Below, one piece after another: positions 43,396 to 52,473 of a stretch of DNA of 64,000 nucleotides. Position numbers and translations under genes: made by a program. This stretch comes from Streptomyces yangpuensis (GTDB lineage Bacteria > Actinomycetota > Actinomycetes > Streptomycetales > Streptomycetaceae): contig NZ_LBMK01000001.1 in assembly GCF_001005295.1 (NCBI RefSeq), positions 743,945-807,944 on the forward strand, in the 5' to 3' direction. Positions within the stretch are counted from its first letter, which is position 1. The number at the start of each line of letters is the position of its first letter. The notes beneath the pieces were generated by a model. That model did not search any database. It was given only the letters and a program-made list of their open reading frames with translations, and was not told the origin of the DNA.

Positions 43396-44648
43396 CACAG
43401 ACCTCAACCACTCCCGCTCAGGGCGGACAGCGCACCGTCGCGCCCGATTCCGGCGCCTCATCGCTGCGCGCCTGGCTGGCCGTGCTAGCCCTCGGGCTGG
43501 GCACGTTCTCCTTCGTCACCACCGAGACACTTCCCATCGGGCTGCTGCCGTCCATCGGCGCGGGCGTGGACGTCTCCGTGGGCACCGCCGGCTTCCTCGT
43601 CACCGGCTTCGCCGCCGTCGCCGCGATCACCGCGGCGCCGCTGACCACCCTGTGCGGGCGCATCGACCGCAAATGGCTGCTTGCCGGACTCCTGGTGCTG
43701 TACGTCGCGGGCAACCTGCTGGCCGTGATCGCCACCTCCTACGGCATGCTCCTGGGCGCCCGGGTGCTGGTGGCGCTCGCCCATGGCGTCTTCTGGTCGA
43801 TCGCCGCGGCCATCGCGGTCCGTCTGGTCCCCGAGCGGCACGCCGTGCGGGCCACCGCCCTCGTCCTCGGCGGGATCTCGCTGGCCTCGGTGCTCGGCGT
43901 CCCGCTGGGCACCATGATCGGCCAGCGGTCCGGCTGGCACACCGCGTTCGCCGCCGTCGCCGCGATCGGCTTCGTCGTACTGGTCGCCGTGCTTTTCCTG
44001 CTGCCCAGCCTGCCTGCCCAGGGCATCGGGAGCCTCGCCGCCCTGCCGCGCGTCCTGCGCAACGGCCGCCTGCGCGCCGCCGTCGGGGTCACCGCGCTGG
44101 TGATGATCGGCCATTTCCTCGCCTTCACCTACATCGCCCCGTACCTGGAGCAGGTCACCGGCATCAGCGAAGGCATGGTCGGTGTGCTGCTGCTGGTCTT
44201 CGGGGCCGCCGGATTCGCCGGCAACTTCGTCGCGGGCGCCGTCGTCGGCCGCTCGGTGCACGGCACCCTGGTGGGCGCGCTCGTCCTGATGGCCGGCTCG
44301 CTCGCCCTGCTGTGGGCCTTCGGTGACTCACGGCCCGCGGCGATCACTCTGCTCGTCCTGTGGGGCCTGGCCTTCGCGGCCCTGCCCGTGGGCCTGCAGA
44401 CCTGGGTGCTGCAGCTCGCCAAGGAGGAGTCCGACGCCGCCTCGTCGCTGTACGTGGCCGCCTTCAACGGCGCCATTGCCGTGGGGTCCCTGGTCGGTGG
44501 CCTCCTCGTGGACTCCGCCGCCGGACCGCGCGCCGTGACCGGCGCCGCCGCCGTGCTGACCGCCTGCGCCCTGCTCACCCTGCTGCTCTCCGCCCGCAGC
44601 GCGCGCACCCACAACCCCGCACCCGCCGGAACCCTGACGAACGCCTGA
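43392..44648 (+). CDS. MFS exporter (DHA1-like)
   Basis: A 418-residue, 12-helix major facilitator protein. Helix 1 [29 protein letters not shown], the inter-helix motif [21 protein letters not shown], helix 4-5 [25 protein letters not shown] and a symmetric C-half fit drug/sugar efflux transporters of the AraJ/SotB type. Translationally coupled to the tiny ORF before it. It probably exports the cluster product or confers self-resistance. Confidence 0.88.
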   Translation: MTQTSTTPAQGGQRTVAPDSGASSLRAWLAVLALGLGTFSFVTTETLPIGLLPSIGAGVDVSVGTAGFLVTGFAAVAAITAAPLTTLCGRIDRKWLLAGLLVLYVAGNLLAVIATSYGMLLGARVLVALAHGVFWSIAAAIAVRLVPERHAVRATALVLGGISLASVLGVPLGTMIGQRSGWHTAFAAVAAIGFVVLVAVLFLLPSLPAQGIGSLAALPRVLRNGRLRAAVGVTALVMIGHFLAFTYIAPYLEQVTGISEGMVGVLLLVFGAAGFAGNFVAGAVVGRSVHGTLVGALVLMAGSLALLWAFGDSRPAAITLLVLWGLAFAALPVGLQTWVLQLAKEESDAASSLYVAAFNGAIAVGSLVGGLLVDSAAGPRAVTGAAAVLTACALLTLLLSARSARTHNPAPAGTLTNA

Positions 44649-44766
44649 CCGCACCATCGCGACCACCGCGACTCACGCCGGCCGGCTCACGACCTCCGAC
44701 CGGTTCACGAACACCCGACCCACGACCCGGCCGGAACACGCGGCCGGAGCGAAGGAGTTGCACCTC

Positions 44767-45762
44767 ATGCACCAGCGCACCTTCGGCACCTCAGGACTCC
44801 AGGTCTCGGCGATCGGCCTCGGCTGCATGGGCATGTCGGCCTTCTACGGTACGAGCGATGACACCGAGTCGGTCACCACGATCCGGCGCGCCCTCGACAT
44901 CGGGGTGACGTTCTTCGACACCGCCGACGCCTACGCGGCCGGCCGAAACGAGGAACTGCTCGGCAGGGCCCTCAAGGGCCGCCGCGACGAGGCGGTGGTG
45001 GCGACCAAGTTCGGCATCCGCAGCATCGGGCCCGGTGGCACGGCCGGCGGTGCCGTCATCGACTCCAGTCCCGCCTACGCCCGCCAGGCCTGCGACGCGT
45101 CGCTGGCCCGGCTGGGCGTGGACACCATCGACCTCTACTACCTGCACCGCCGCAACCCCGACACACCGATCGAGGAGACCGTCGGGGCCATGGCCGAACT
45201 CGTCACGGCCGGAAAGGTCCGGCATCTGGGGCTGTCGGAGGTCAACGCGGACACCCTGCGCCGTGCCCACGCCGTCCACCCCATCACCGCCCTGCAGAGC
45301 GAGTACTCGCTGTGGGAGCGTGATGTGGAGACCCACATCGCACCCACGGCACGGGAGCTGGGTATCGGACTCGTGCCCTACTCACCGGTCGGCCGGGGTT
45401 TGCTCACCGGAGCCCTCACCTCACTCGACCAGCTGGACGCGGACGACTACCGCCGCACCGACCCGCGTTTCCAGGGCGAGAACCTCACGCGCAACCTCGC
45501 CCTGGTCGAACGGGTCCGGGCCCTGGCCGACCGGATCGGCTGCACCCCGGTGCAGCTCGCCCTGGCCTGGCTGCTGACCCGTGGCCCGGAGGTCGCCCCG
45601 ATTCCCGGCACCCGGCGCATCACCCGCCTGGAGGAGAACGCCGGAGCGGCCGACCTGACGCTCACCGCCGCACAGCTGGACGAGCTGGAGCAGGCCGTCC
45701 CGGCGACCGCGGTCGCCGGGGAACGCTACGCCCCGGCGGCGCTGCGCCTGCTCAACACCTGA
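44767..45762 (+). CDS. Aldo/keto reductase
   Basis: A 331-residue [46 protein letters not shown] (catalytic Asp and Tyr), [10 protein letters not shown] (Lys) and [19 protein letters not shown] (His) complete the tetrad; the C-terminal [19 protein letters not shown] binds NADPH. Most similar in outline to the YakC/pyridoxal-reductase type. ATG 44767 with AAGGAG upstream, 118 bp after the MFS gene. In an AfsA-type scheme it could do the ketone or double-bond reduction. Confidence 0.88.
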   Translation: MHQRTFGTSGLQVSAIGLGCMGMSAFYGTSDDTESVTTIRRALDIGVTFFDTADAYAAGRNEELLGRALKGRRDEAVVATKFGIRSIGPGGTAGGAVIDSSPAYARQACDASLARLGVDTIDLYYLHRRNPDTPIEETVGAMAELVTAGKVRHLGLSEVNADTLRRAHAVHPITALQSEYSLWERDVETHIAPTARELGIGLVPYSPVGRGLLTGALTSLDQLDADDYRRTDPRFQGENLTRNLALVERVRALADRIGCTPVQLALAWLLTRGPEVAPIPGTRRITRLEENAGAADLTLTAAQLDELEQAVPATAVAGERYAPAALRLLNT

Positions 45763-45809
45763 GGGCGGGGCGGGGAGAAGCTCCGCGCAGCGGCACATGG
45801 GCGCTCCGG

Positions 45810-47030
45810 CTACGACACCGGCAGGATGGCGTGGACGCGGTAGCCGCCGCCGAAGCGGGGGCCCGTGGAGCAGGAGCCGCCCAGGGCGCCGGTGCGTTCG
45901 CGCATGCCGAGGAGGCCGTGGCCGCCGCCCGGGTCGGCCGGTTCCGGGGCCGCGTCGGCCGCCTCACCGCCGTCGTCGAGCACGGTCACCTCCACCGACG
46001 GGCCGACCCGGACCACGCTCACCTCGGCCCGCGCCCCCGGCCCCGCGTGCTTGCGCACGTTGGTCAGCGCCTCCTGGATCACCCGGTACGCCGCCAGGTC
46101 CACCGCGGCCGGCAGCGGGCCCGTACCGCAGTCCAGCTGCACGATCACCTGCACCGGCAGCCCGGCGTGCCGGAAGGTGTCCACCAGCTCGTCGAGGACG
46201 CCCAGCCCCGGCGCCGGCTCGGTCGGCGCCTCCGGGTCACCGGACTGCCGCAGCAGGCCCACGGTCGCCCGCAGCTCGTTCAGTGCCGACCGGCTGGCGT
46301 CCCGTACGTGCGCCAGCGCCTCCTTGGCCTGGTCCGGGCGCTTGTCCATGACGTGTGCGGCGACCCCGGCCTGCACGTTGACGAGGGCGATGTGGTGGGC
46401 GACCACGTCGTGGAGGTCCCGGGCGATCCGCAGCCGTTCCTCCGCGACCCGCCGCCGGGCCTCCTCGTCGCGGGTCCGTTCGGCCCGTTCGGCCCGCTCC
46501 CGGATGGCGTCGACGAAGGCCCGCCGGCTGCGTACGGCGTCCCCGGCGGCCGCGGCCATGCCGGTCCAGGCGAAGATCCCGAGATTCTCCTGCGCGTACC
46601 AGGGCAGCGGCCCGGCGAGCATCGCCACACCGGTCAGGCCCGCCATGGTGAGCAGGCCGATCCGCCAGGTCGTCGGCCGGTCGGTGAGGGCAGCCACCGT
46701 GTACAGGGCGATCACCGTGCACATGGCGACGGGCGCCCGCGGCTCCCCGGTGGTCAGTTCCAGCAGCGAGAGCCCGCAGGTCACCGCGAGCACGGCGATC
46801 GGCTGCCGGCGCCGGAACACCAGCGCGGCCGAGCCGAGCAGCATCAGCAGCAGGGAGAAGGGTTCGGGGGTGCGGGTCCCGAAGGTGGGCCCGTGCGGGC
46901 CGTGCGGGTCGGCGAAGGAGCCGACGACCATGGCGACGAGCGCGCCGGACGCCAGCACGGCGTCGGTGGCCAGCGGATGGGCCCGCATCCACTGCCGGGT
47001 GGGGGCGAACCGCCCGAGGTCTGTCGTCAC
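45810..47030 (-). CDS. Orphan sensor histidine kinase (NarL-type, HisKA_3)
   Basis: A 406-residue membrane kinase. Five to six N-terminal helices (VLASGALVAMVVGSF; FSLLLMLLGSAALVF; WRIGLLTMAGLTGVAMLAG), a coiled region, then the dimerisation/phosphoacceptor helix RIARDLHDVVAHHIALVNVQAG (His in DLHD) and an HATPase end (IQEALTNVRKHAGPG, HGLLGMRERTGALGG). No response regulator gene is next to it; the nearest NarL-type regulator is at 57133. Minus strand, convergent with the aldo/keto reductase. Confidence 0.9.
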   Translation of the reverse strand: MTTDLGRFAPTRQWMRAHPLATDAVLASGALVAMVVGSFADPHGPHGPTFGTRTPEPFSLLLMLLGSAALVFRRRQPIAVLAVTCGLSLLELTTGEPRAPVAMCTVIALYTVAALTDRPTTWRIGLLTMAGLTGVAMLAGPLPWYAQENLGIFAWTGMAAAAGDAVRSRRAFVDAIRERAERAERTRDEEARRRVAEERLRIARDLHDVVAHHIALVNVQAGVAAHVMDKRPDQAKEALAHVRDASRSALNELRATVGLLRQSGDPEAPTEPAPGLGVLDELVDTFRHAGLPVQVIVQLDCGTGPLPAAVDLAAYRVIQEALTNVRKHAGPGARAEVSVVRVGPSVEVTVLDDGGEAADAAPEPADPGGGHGLLGMRERTGALGGSCSTGPRFGGGYRVHAILPVS

Positions 47031-47061
47031 CCCGATACGGTACGGCCTGCCGGCCCGGCCC

Positions 47062-47766
47062 TCAGGGCGGAGGGCTCTGCCCCAGCGGGACGCGGGAGCG
47101 CACCGGACCCCATTGCGCCCGGACCACGCACACGGCCATGACGGCGGCGATGGCCGCCAGGTGCTCCTTGCCGGCGAGATTGTTATTGATCAGGACCTCG
47201 CCGGTCATCGCGAGGATCACCAGGGCGCCGGTCAGGTACGCCCGGTGGCGCCAGCAGAGGTAGATGGCGAGGCCGACCACGGCAGCCGAGGGCCCGGTGT
47301 CGTTGACGACGCGGTCGGACACCGGCAGACCGAAGGGGTGCTCCGGGCCCAGCGCGACGCCGATCCGCGCGTACGTGGTCCCGGCGAGGGTGGCGACGTA
47401 GCCGATCACCAGCGTGCGCCACCGGCCGAGGCAGATCTCCGCGATGCCGAACACCAGCAGTATCTGCGCGAGCGCCCCCCACACCGGCAGGTCGAGGGCC
47501 GGGACGAACAGCGACAGGGGAGTGCGCAGCAGGGCCAGCCAGAACGGGTCGACGGCCTTGACCGACCCGAGGTTCTGCACCGGCTGGAATCCCCACGAGG
47601 TGTTCTGCACGATCTGGAAGACCGAGGTCAGGCAGACCGCGCCGAGCGTCATCGGGATCGCCCGCCACGTGTCGCGGGCGAGGGCGTCCCGGACGGTCCA
47701 GAACATCGGGCCCCACTCGCGGCGGGCGAACCGCCGCAGTGGGGTGCTGCTGTTCCGCGCTGTCAA
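47062..47766 (-). CDS. Rhomboid-like membrane protein
   Basis: A 234-residue polytopic protein with about six helices. It has FGIAEICLGRWRTLVIGYVATLAGTTYARIGVALG and VNDTGPSAAVVGLAIYLCWRH, the GPSAA motif matching the position of the rhomboid Ser, so it looks like the actinobacterial rhomboid-like group; protease activity is unproven. It starts at TTG 47766, overlapping the MprF-like stop (TTGA), so the two are translationally coupled. Confidence 0.7.
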   Translation of the reverse strand: MTARNSSTPLRRFARREWGPMFWTVRDALARDTWRAIPMTLGAVCLTSVFQIVQNTSWGFQPVQNLGSVKAVDPFWLALLRTPLSLFVPALDLPVWGALAQILLVFGIAEICLGRWRTLVIGYVATLAGTTYARIGVALGPEHPFGLPVSDRVVNDTGPSAAVVGLAIYLCWRHRAYLTGALVILAMTGEVLINNNLAGKEHLAAIAAVMAVCVVRAQWGPVRSRVPLGQSPPP

Positions 47767-49625
47767 CGGCGGGTCTCCAGGTGTCTGCGGTGCAGCCACT
47801 TCGGAAGGCCGGGGGCCTCCAGGAACCCCTCGGCCCGGCCGGCCGCGACACCGATCCGCAGCAGGTCCGAACTCTTCTCGAAGAGCATGAACCGCGGTTC
47901 CCAGATCGGCCGGTATTTGGCGTTGGCCCGGTAGAGGGACTCGATCTGCCACCAGCGGGAGAAGAAGCTCAGCAGCGAGCGCCACATCCGCAGCACCGGG
48001 CCGGCACCGAGCCGGGACCCGCGCTCGAAGACCGACCGGAACATCGCGAAGTTGAGCGAGACCTGGGTGACCCCGATCTCCTTGGAGCGTTCGAGGAGTT
48101 CGATGACCATGAACTCCATCAGGCCGTTCTCGGAGTCCCGGTCCCGGCGCATCAGGTCCAGCGACAGGCCCCCCGGGCCCCACGGCACGAAGGACAGGAC
48201 GGCCCGCAGGTCGCCCTTGCCGTCGGTGCACTCCAGCATCACGCACTGGCCGTCGGCGGGGTCGCCCAGCCGGCCCAGCGCCATGGAGAAGCCGCGTTCG
48301 GTGGCCCCGTCGCGCCAGTCGTCGGCGCGGCGCACCAGCTCGGCCATCTCCTCGGCGGGGATGTCGGCGTGGCGGCGGATACGGACCGTGTACCCGGCCC
48401 GCTTGACGCGGTTGTAGGCCTGCCGGACGGTGCGCATGGCACGGCCCTCCAGGGTGAAGTCGGCGGTCTCCACGATCGCCTCGTCGCCGAGCTCCAGCGC
48501 GTCCAGGCCGTGCCGGGCGTAGATCTGCCCGGCTTCCTCGCTCGCGCCCATGACGGCCGGAACCCAGCCGTGCTCGCGGGCCTCGGCCAGCCACGGGTCG
48601 ATGGCGCCGGGCCAGGCCTCCGGGTCGCCGATCGGGTCGCCGGAGGCGAGCGAGACCCCGCCGACGACGCGGTAGGTGACGGCGGCCTTGCCGGTGGGGG
48701 ACCAGATGACGGACTTCTCGCGACGCAGCGCGAAGTAGCCGAGCGAGTCGCGGTCGCCCTGGCGGGCCAGCAGCGCCCGCAGCCGCTCCTCGTCCTCCTC
48801 GCTGATCGGGTCGACGGCGCGGCGCGAACGGAACGCGGCGAACAGCACGGCGAGGAGCAGCAGCATCGACATGACGTTGATGAAGACGTCCACCCAGCCG
48901 GGCGGGGCGATCACCGCGGAGGCCCGGTCGTCCGGGGCCAGGGTGATCAGCCGCATCACGCCGTACTTCCAGCGTTCGAGGAAGGAGACGCCGGAGCTGT
49001 CCGGGGCGGTGTCGGCGGCGCCCACGAGCAGGGCCGCGACCAGTGAGGTGACGAGCAGGCCCACGGCGGCGACGGCCGCGGCGAAGGCCGGGTTGGAGCG
49101 GTCGCCCTTGGCGTAGAACTCGTGGCGGCCCAGCAGCAGGGCGCCGGTGAAGGCGGCGGTCAGGGCCAGCGAGACCCAGTTCTGCGGGTGCTCGCGGATC
49201 TCCTCGTACGCGAACAGGGCGTAGGCGAGCAGCAGGGCGAGGAGGCCGCTCAGGACGAGGTTCAGGATCCAGGAGGCGCGCTTGCGGCGGCCGAGGGTGA
49301 CAGCCAGCAGCAGCGTGAACAGGCCCGACGCGAAGCCCGCGGTGAGCATGTACGGGGTGTAGAAGTCCTCGATGTTGTGGCGCCGCAGGTCCTGCCCGAG
49401 CGAAACCCACACCGCGCTGAGGAAGTTGATGAAGGTGACGACGCGCAGGTACCAGACCGCGAAAGCGGCACCGCGCTGTGAGCGGGCGCTCCCCCGACCG
49501 GTCTCCCGGCCGCCCCCCGCCGCCTTGCCGGCGTCCCCGCCGGTCTCTTTCCTGCCGGATGACGGACCGGTCGCCGGTACGGCGGTGCGGTCGGTCTCTG
49601 CGCTGGTCAAACGGACCTCTCCCAT
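47763..49625 (-). CDS. MprF-like phosphatidylglycerol lysyltransferase-domain protein
   Basis: A 620-residue protein: an N-terminal Gly/Ser-rich cytosolic tail, 6-7 transmembrane helices (residues ~55-275), then the C-terminal aminoacyl-PG synthase domain (DUF2156): SVIWSPTGKAAVTYRVVGGVSLASGDPIGD, ETADFTLEGRAMRTVRQAYNRVKRAGY, LSFVPWGPGGLSLDLMRRDRDSENGLMEFMVIELLERSKE. Such enzymes add amino acids from tRNA to phosphatidylglycerol, altering surface charge. No fused lysyl-tRNA synthetase is present. ATG 49625. Coupled to the rhomboid-like gene. Confidence 0.88.
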   Translation of the reverse strand: MGEVRLTSAETDRTAVPATGPSSGRKETGGDAGKAAGGGRETGRGSARSQRGAAFAVWYLRVVTFINFLSAVWVSLGQDLRRHNIEDFYTPYMLTAGFASGLFTLLLAVTLGRRKRASWILNLVLSGLLALLLAYALFAYEEIREHPQNWVSLALTAAFTGALLLGRHEFYAKGDRSNPAFAAAVAAVGLLVTSLVAALLVGAADTAPDSSGVSFLERWKYGVMRLITLAPDDRASAVIAPPGWVDVFINVMSMLLLLAVLFAAFRSRRAVDPISEEDEERLRALLARQGDRDSLGYFALRREKSVIWSPTGKAAVTYRVVGGVSLASGDPIGDPEAWPGAIDPWLAEAREHGWVPAVMGASEEAGQIYARHGLDALELGDEAIVETADFTLEGRAMRTVRQAYNRVKRAGYTVRIRRHADIPAEEMAELVRRADDWRDGATERGFSMALGRLGDPADGQCVMLECTDGKGDLRAVLSFVPWGPGGLSLDLMRRDRDSENGLMEFMVIELLERSKEIGVTQVSLNFAMFRSVFERGSRLGAGPVLRMWRSLLSFFSRWWQIESLYRANAKYRPIWEPRFMLFEKSSDLLRIGVAAGRAEGFLEAPGLPKWLHRRHLETRR

Positions 49626-49708
49626 AAAAAGCGATCATATGGGGCGTCGCTGTCCGTGATGGTGCGGTCGGGGACCGCGGTCTGGTCAGGACCGCGGGCC
49701 CCGGCGGC

Positions 49709-50773
49709 TCATTCCGTCGGCTCCTCGGCCGCCCGTTCAGGAAGCTCCGCCGCGAGTGCGGCGGCCGCCTGGACGAGGGGAAGAGCCAGCAATGCCCCGG
49801 TGCCTTCACCCACTGTGACGCCGTGATCGAGCACGGGGTTGAGCGCCATTCGGTCAAGTGCCTTCGCCTGACCCGGCTCGCCGCTCGCCTGACCCGCCAG
49901 CCACCAGTCCGGAGCCCGGAAAGCGGCCCGCTGCGCCACCAGTCCGCACGCGGCCGAAACAACACCGTCGAGGATGACGGGCGTACGGCGCACCGCACAC
50001 TGGAGCAGGAATCCGGTGATGGCCGCCACGTCCGCACCGCCGACCGCCGCCAGCAGCGCGACCTGGTCGCCCAGCACCGGACGGGCCCGGCGCAGCGCGT
50101 CGCGGATCGCCGCGCACTTGCGCATCCAGGCCAGGTCGTCGATGGGCCGGCCGCCACGGCCCGTCACCACCGACGAGTCCGTTCCGCACAGGGCGGCGAC
50201 GAGGGTCGCGGCCACGGTCGTCCCGCCGACGCTCAGGTCGCCGAGGACGACCAGGTCGGTCCCCGAGTCGGCCTCCTCGTCGGCGATCCGCATACCGAGC
50301 CGCAGCGCCTCCTCGGCCTCCTCGACCGTCAGCGCGTCCTCGACGTCGATGCGCCCGCTGCCGCGCCGGACGCGGTGCGCCACGACGTCCTCGGGCAGCA
50401 GCCCGGGCTCGCAGTCGAGCCCGGCGTCGACGATCCGTATCGTGGCGCCGAACCGGCCGGCCAGGACCGCGACGGGGCTGGACCCGTCGAGCACGTCCCG
50501 CACCAGCTCGTGACCGGTGGCCGCGGCCCGGGCGGAGACCCCCTGGGCGGCGATCCCGTGGTCGGCGGCGAAGAGCACCACGCGGGGCCGCTCGATCGCC
50601 CTGACCGGGACCTGCCCCTGCGCGGCGGCGAGCCACTCGGCGAGCTCGTCGAGCCGCCCCAGCGCCCCCGGCGGCACGGCGAGGCGCTCACGGCGTTCCT
50701 CGGCATCACGCCGGACGCCCCCGTCGGGGCGCTCGATCAGATCGGAGAAGTCGTCGAGATTCAGCGTGCTCAT
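49709..50773 (-). CDS. cobT: Nicotinate-nucleotide:dimethylbenzimidazole phosphoribosyltransferase CobT
   Basis: A 354-residue CobT that makes alpha-ribazole phosphate for the lower ligand of cobalamin. Motifs: PPGALGRLDELAEWLAAAQGQ, VVLFAADHGIAAQGVSA, DLVVLGDLSVGGTTVAATLVAAL, VALLAAVGGADVAAITGFLLQCA and the catalytic Glu near ALNPVLDHGVTVGEGTGALLALPLV. ATG 50773. Clustered with the cobU-like gene 106 bp upstream and cobS at 56220; no cobalamin riboswitch was seen in front of any of them. Confidence 0.95.
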   Translation of the reverse strand: MSTLNLDDFSDLIERPDGGVRRDAEERRERLAVPPGALGRLDELAEWLAAAQGQVPVRAIERPRVVLFAADHGIAAQGVSARAAATGHELVRDVLDGSSPVAVLAGRFGATIRIVDAGLDCEPGLLPEDVVAHRVRRGSGRIDVEDALTVEEAEEALRLGMRIADEEADSGTDLVVLGDLSVGGTTVAATLVAALCGTDSSVVTGRGGRPIDDLAWMRKCAAIRDALRRARPVLGDQVALLAAVGGADVAAITGFLLQCAVRRTPVILDGVVSAACGLVAQRAAFRAPDWWLAGQASGEPGQAKALDRMALNPVLDHGVTVGEGTGALLALPLVQAAAALAAELPERAAEEPTE

Positions 50774-50879
50774 CTGCCAGAGAGTACAGCCGGTGAAGCC
50801 CTCCCTCAGGCCTCGGCGGCTCCGGCCGGTTCCGGCCCCTCCGGGACGCGCAGCATCCCGGTGAACAGCCCGGCGGGGC

Positions 50880-52085
50880 CTACTCCTTGAGGACGACGGC
50901 CTGCCCCGCGACGACCAGCAGGACGTGCTCGCACTCGCCCGCCACCCGCGCGTTCAGCCGGCCCAGTTCGTCACGGAAACGCCGGCCCGAAGCCGTCGCC
51001 GGAACCACGCCCGAGCCCACCTCGTTGCTCACCAGCACCACCTGGCGGCGGGTCGTGCGCACGGCCGCCACCAGAGCCGCGGCCCGGTCCTCCAGCTCCT
51101 CCCGGCCGCGCTCCGCCCAGACCTCGTCGTCCCAGGCCCCGGCCCGGTCCATGGCGTCGGTCAGCCACAGCGCCAGACAGTCGATCAGCAGCGCCGGCCC
51201 GTCGTCGGCGAGCAGCGGGACCAGCTCGCACGTCTCCACCGTCCGCCAGGTCGCGGGCCGGCGTTCCCGGTGCAGGCCGACCCGCCGCGCCCATTCCGCG
51301 TCACCGTCCCGGGTGCCCCCGGTCGCCACGTAGACCACCTCGGGAAAGGACTCCAGCCGCCGCTCCGCTTCTACGGACTTGCCCGAGCGGGCCCCGCCCA
51401 GCACCAGCGTGCGGCGCGGCAGGTCCGGCACCGCGTCGTACGCCCCGACGAGCACGGTCGTCCCGTCCGGCACCGCCCGCGCCCCCGCGGCCGCCAGCCG
51501 GCGCTCCAGCTCGCGGCCCGGCGGCACATCGTGGTCGAGGTGGACGGCGATCACGTCGGTGGCCGGGCCGACGGCCCCGCTCGCCCGCAGCCGGGCCAGC
51601 GCCTCGGGCCGGCCCAGCACGTCGGCGAGCACCGTGTCGTACGGGCGCTGCCCGTTCTGCCCGGCGGTCCCCGCGGGCGCCCCACCGGGCGGCAGGTACA
51701 GCAGCCGGCCGCCGTCCGGGCCGGTCACCTCGTACCCGGTGCCGGGAGCGTCCATCGCCGCCGCCCGCACCCGGTGCCCGGAGATCACCGAGAGCTCCTG
51801 CCCGTCCGGCACCCGGCCGGCGGTCGGCAGCCCCGGCGGCAGCTCCACCGCGGGCCCGTCGTGCGGATGGGTCAGCAGGACCTGCCGCACCCCGGTCAGG
51901 GAATGCCCGGCCCGGGCGCCGGCCATGACCGCACCGGGGGTCAGATCGAGCAGCAGCGCCCCGTCGACGAGGACCGCCGTGGCGGCGCGGGAGCGCGTAC
52001 CGACGCAGGCGGCGCAGGCCGCGCAGGGGCAGCCGGGACGGGGCAGCCCCTCGGGGGTACCGGTGCCGAGCAGAGTGAGTTCCAC
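50880..52085 (-). CDS. cobU: MBL-fold/CobU fusion (adenosylcobinamide kinase/guanylyltransferase)
   Basis: A 401-residue fusion. Residues ~1-230 are a metallo-beta-lactamase-like domain (TLLGTGTPEGLPRPGCPCAACAACVG) whose metal motif is degenerate (THPHDGP instead of HxHxDH). Residues ~235-401 are CobU: P-loop TLVLGGARSGKSVEAE, ATGGTRDGDAEWARRVGLHRERRPATWRTVE (the GMP-linked His), LIDCLALWLTD, VSNEVGSGVVP. CobU activates cobinamide with GTP for CobS. The GTG at 52085 follows GGAGG with 8 bases. Confidence 0.9.
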   Translation of the reverse strand: MELTLLGTGTPEGLPRPGCPCAACAACVGTRSRAATAVLVDGALLLDLTPGAVMAGARAGHSLTGVRQVLLTHPHDGPAVELPPGLPTAGRVPDGQELSVISGHRVRAAAMDAPGTGYEVTGPDGGRLLYLPPGGAPAGTAGQNGQRPYDTVLADVLGRPEALARLRASGAVGPATDVIAVHLDHDVPPGRELERRLAAAGARAVPDGTTVLVGAYDAVPDLPRRTLVLGGARSGKSVEAERRLESFPEVVYVATGGTRDGDAEWARRVGLHRERRPATWRTVETCELVPLLADDGPALLIDCLALWLTDAMDRAGAWDDEVWAERGREELEDRAAALVAAVRTTRRQVVLVSNEVGSGVVPATASGRRFRDELGRLNARVAGECEHVLLVVAGQAVVLKE

Positions 52086-52189
52086 AGGATGATCCTCCCG
52101 CGTCGCGGAGACTGCTGCGCGCCCGGTTACTCTGCGGGCACACTCAAGGTGAGAAGCGTGTGAGCAGCGGACGAGCAACGGAGGCGGAC

Positions 52190-52402
52190 ATGGCGTGGAC
52201 GTGGCGGTTCGAGACGGCCGACGGCACGGAGACGAGCCCGTCGGTGGTACCCGAGGAGTTCACCACGCAGGGCGACGCGGAGTCCTGGATCGGCGAGTAC
52301 TGGAAGGACCTGCTGGAAGGCGGTACCGAACAGGTGAAGCTGTCCGACGACGGCGGCACCGAGCTCTACACGATGAGCCTGCGCTCCGCCATGGAGGCCT
52401 GA
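52190..52402 (+). CDS. Small conserved acidic protein, function unknown
   Basis: A 70-residue acidic protein (MAWTWRFETADGTETSPSVVPEEFTTQGDAESWIGEYWKDLLEGG...) with GGAGG 5 bases before the ATG. Short Trp-rich beta hairpin then helix. This type of small protein is common in Streptomyces genomes but has no assigned function. Divergent from the cobU gene and followed by a strong terminator. Confidence 0.7.
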   Translation: MAWTWRFETADGTETSPSVVPEEFTTQGDAESWIGEYWKDLLEGGTEQVKLSDDGGTELYTMSLRSAMEA

Positions 52403-52429
52403 CCCCGCGGGGCGACCGGCCCCTGTGAC

Positions 52430-52465
52430 CGTTCGGCCCCGCCGGAGACCCGGCGGGGCCGAACG
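52430..52465. terminator. Bidirectional terminator
   Basis: 16-bp perfect arms CGTTCGGCCCCGCCGG (52430-52445) and its complement (52450-52465) around AGAC, between the convergent small protein and methyltransferase genes. Confidence 0.85.
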
Positions 52466-52473
52466 GACCGGGG

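Noticed and set aside
47062..50157. A 1031-codon frame joining the rhomboid-like gene with upstream sequence.
   Set aside because: Only its last 234 codons are protein-like; the rest is the wrong frame of the MprF-like and cobT genes. The real start is TTG 47766.
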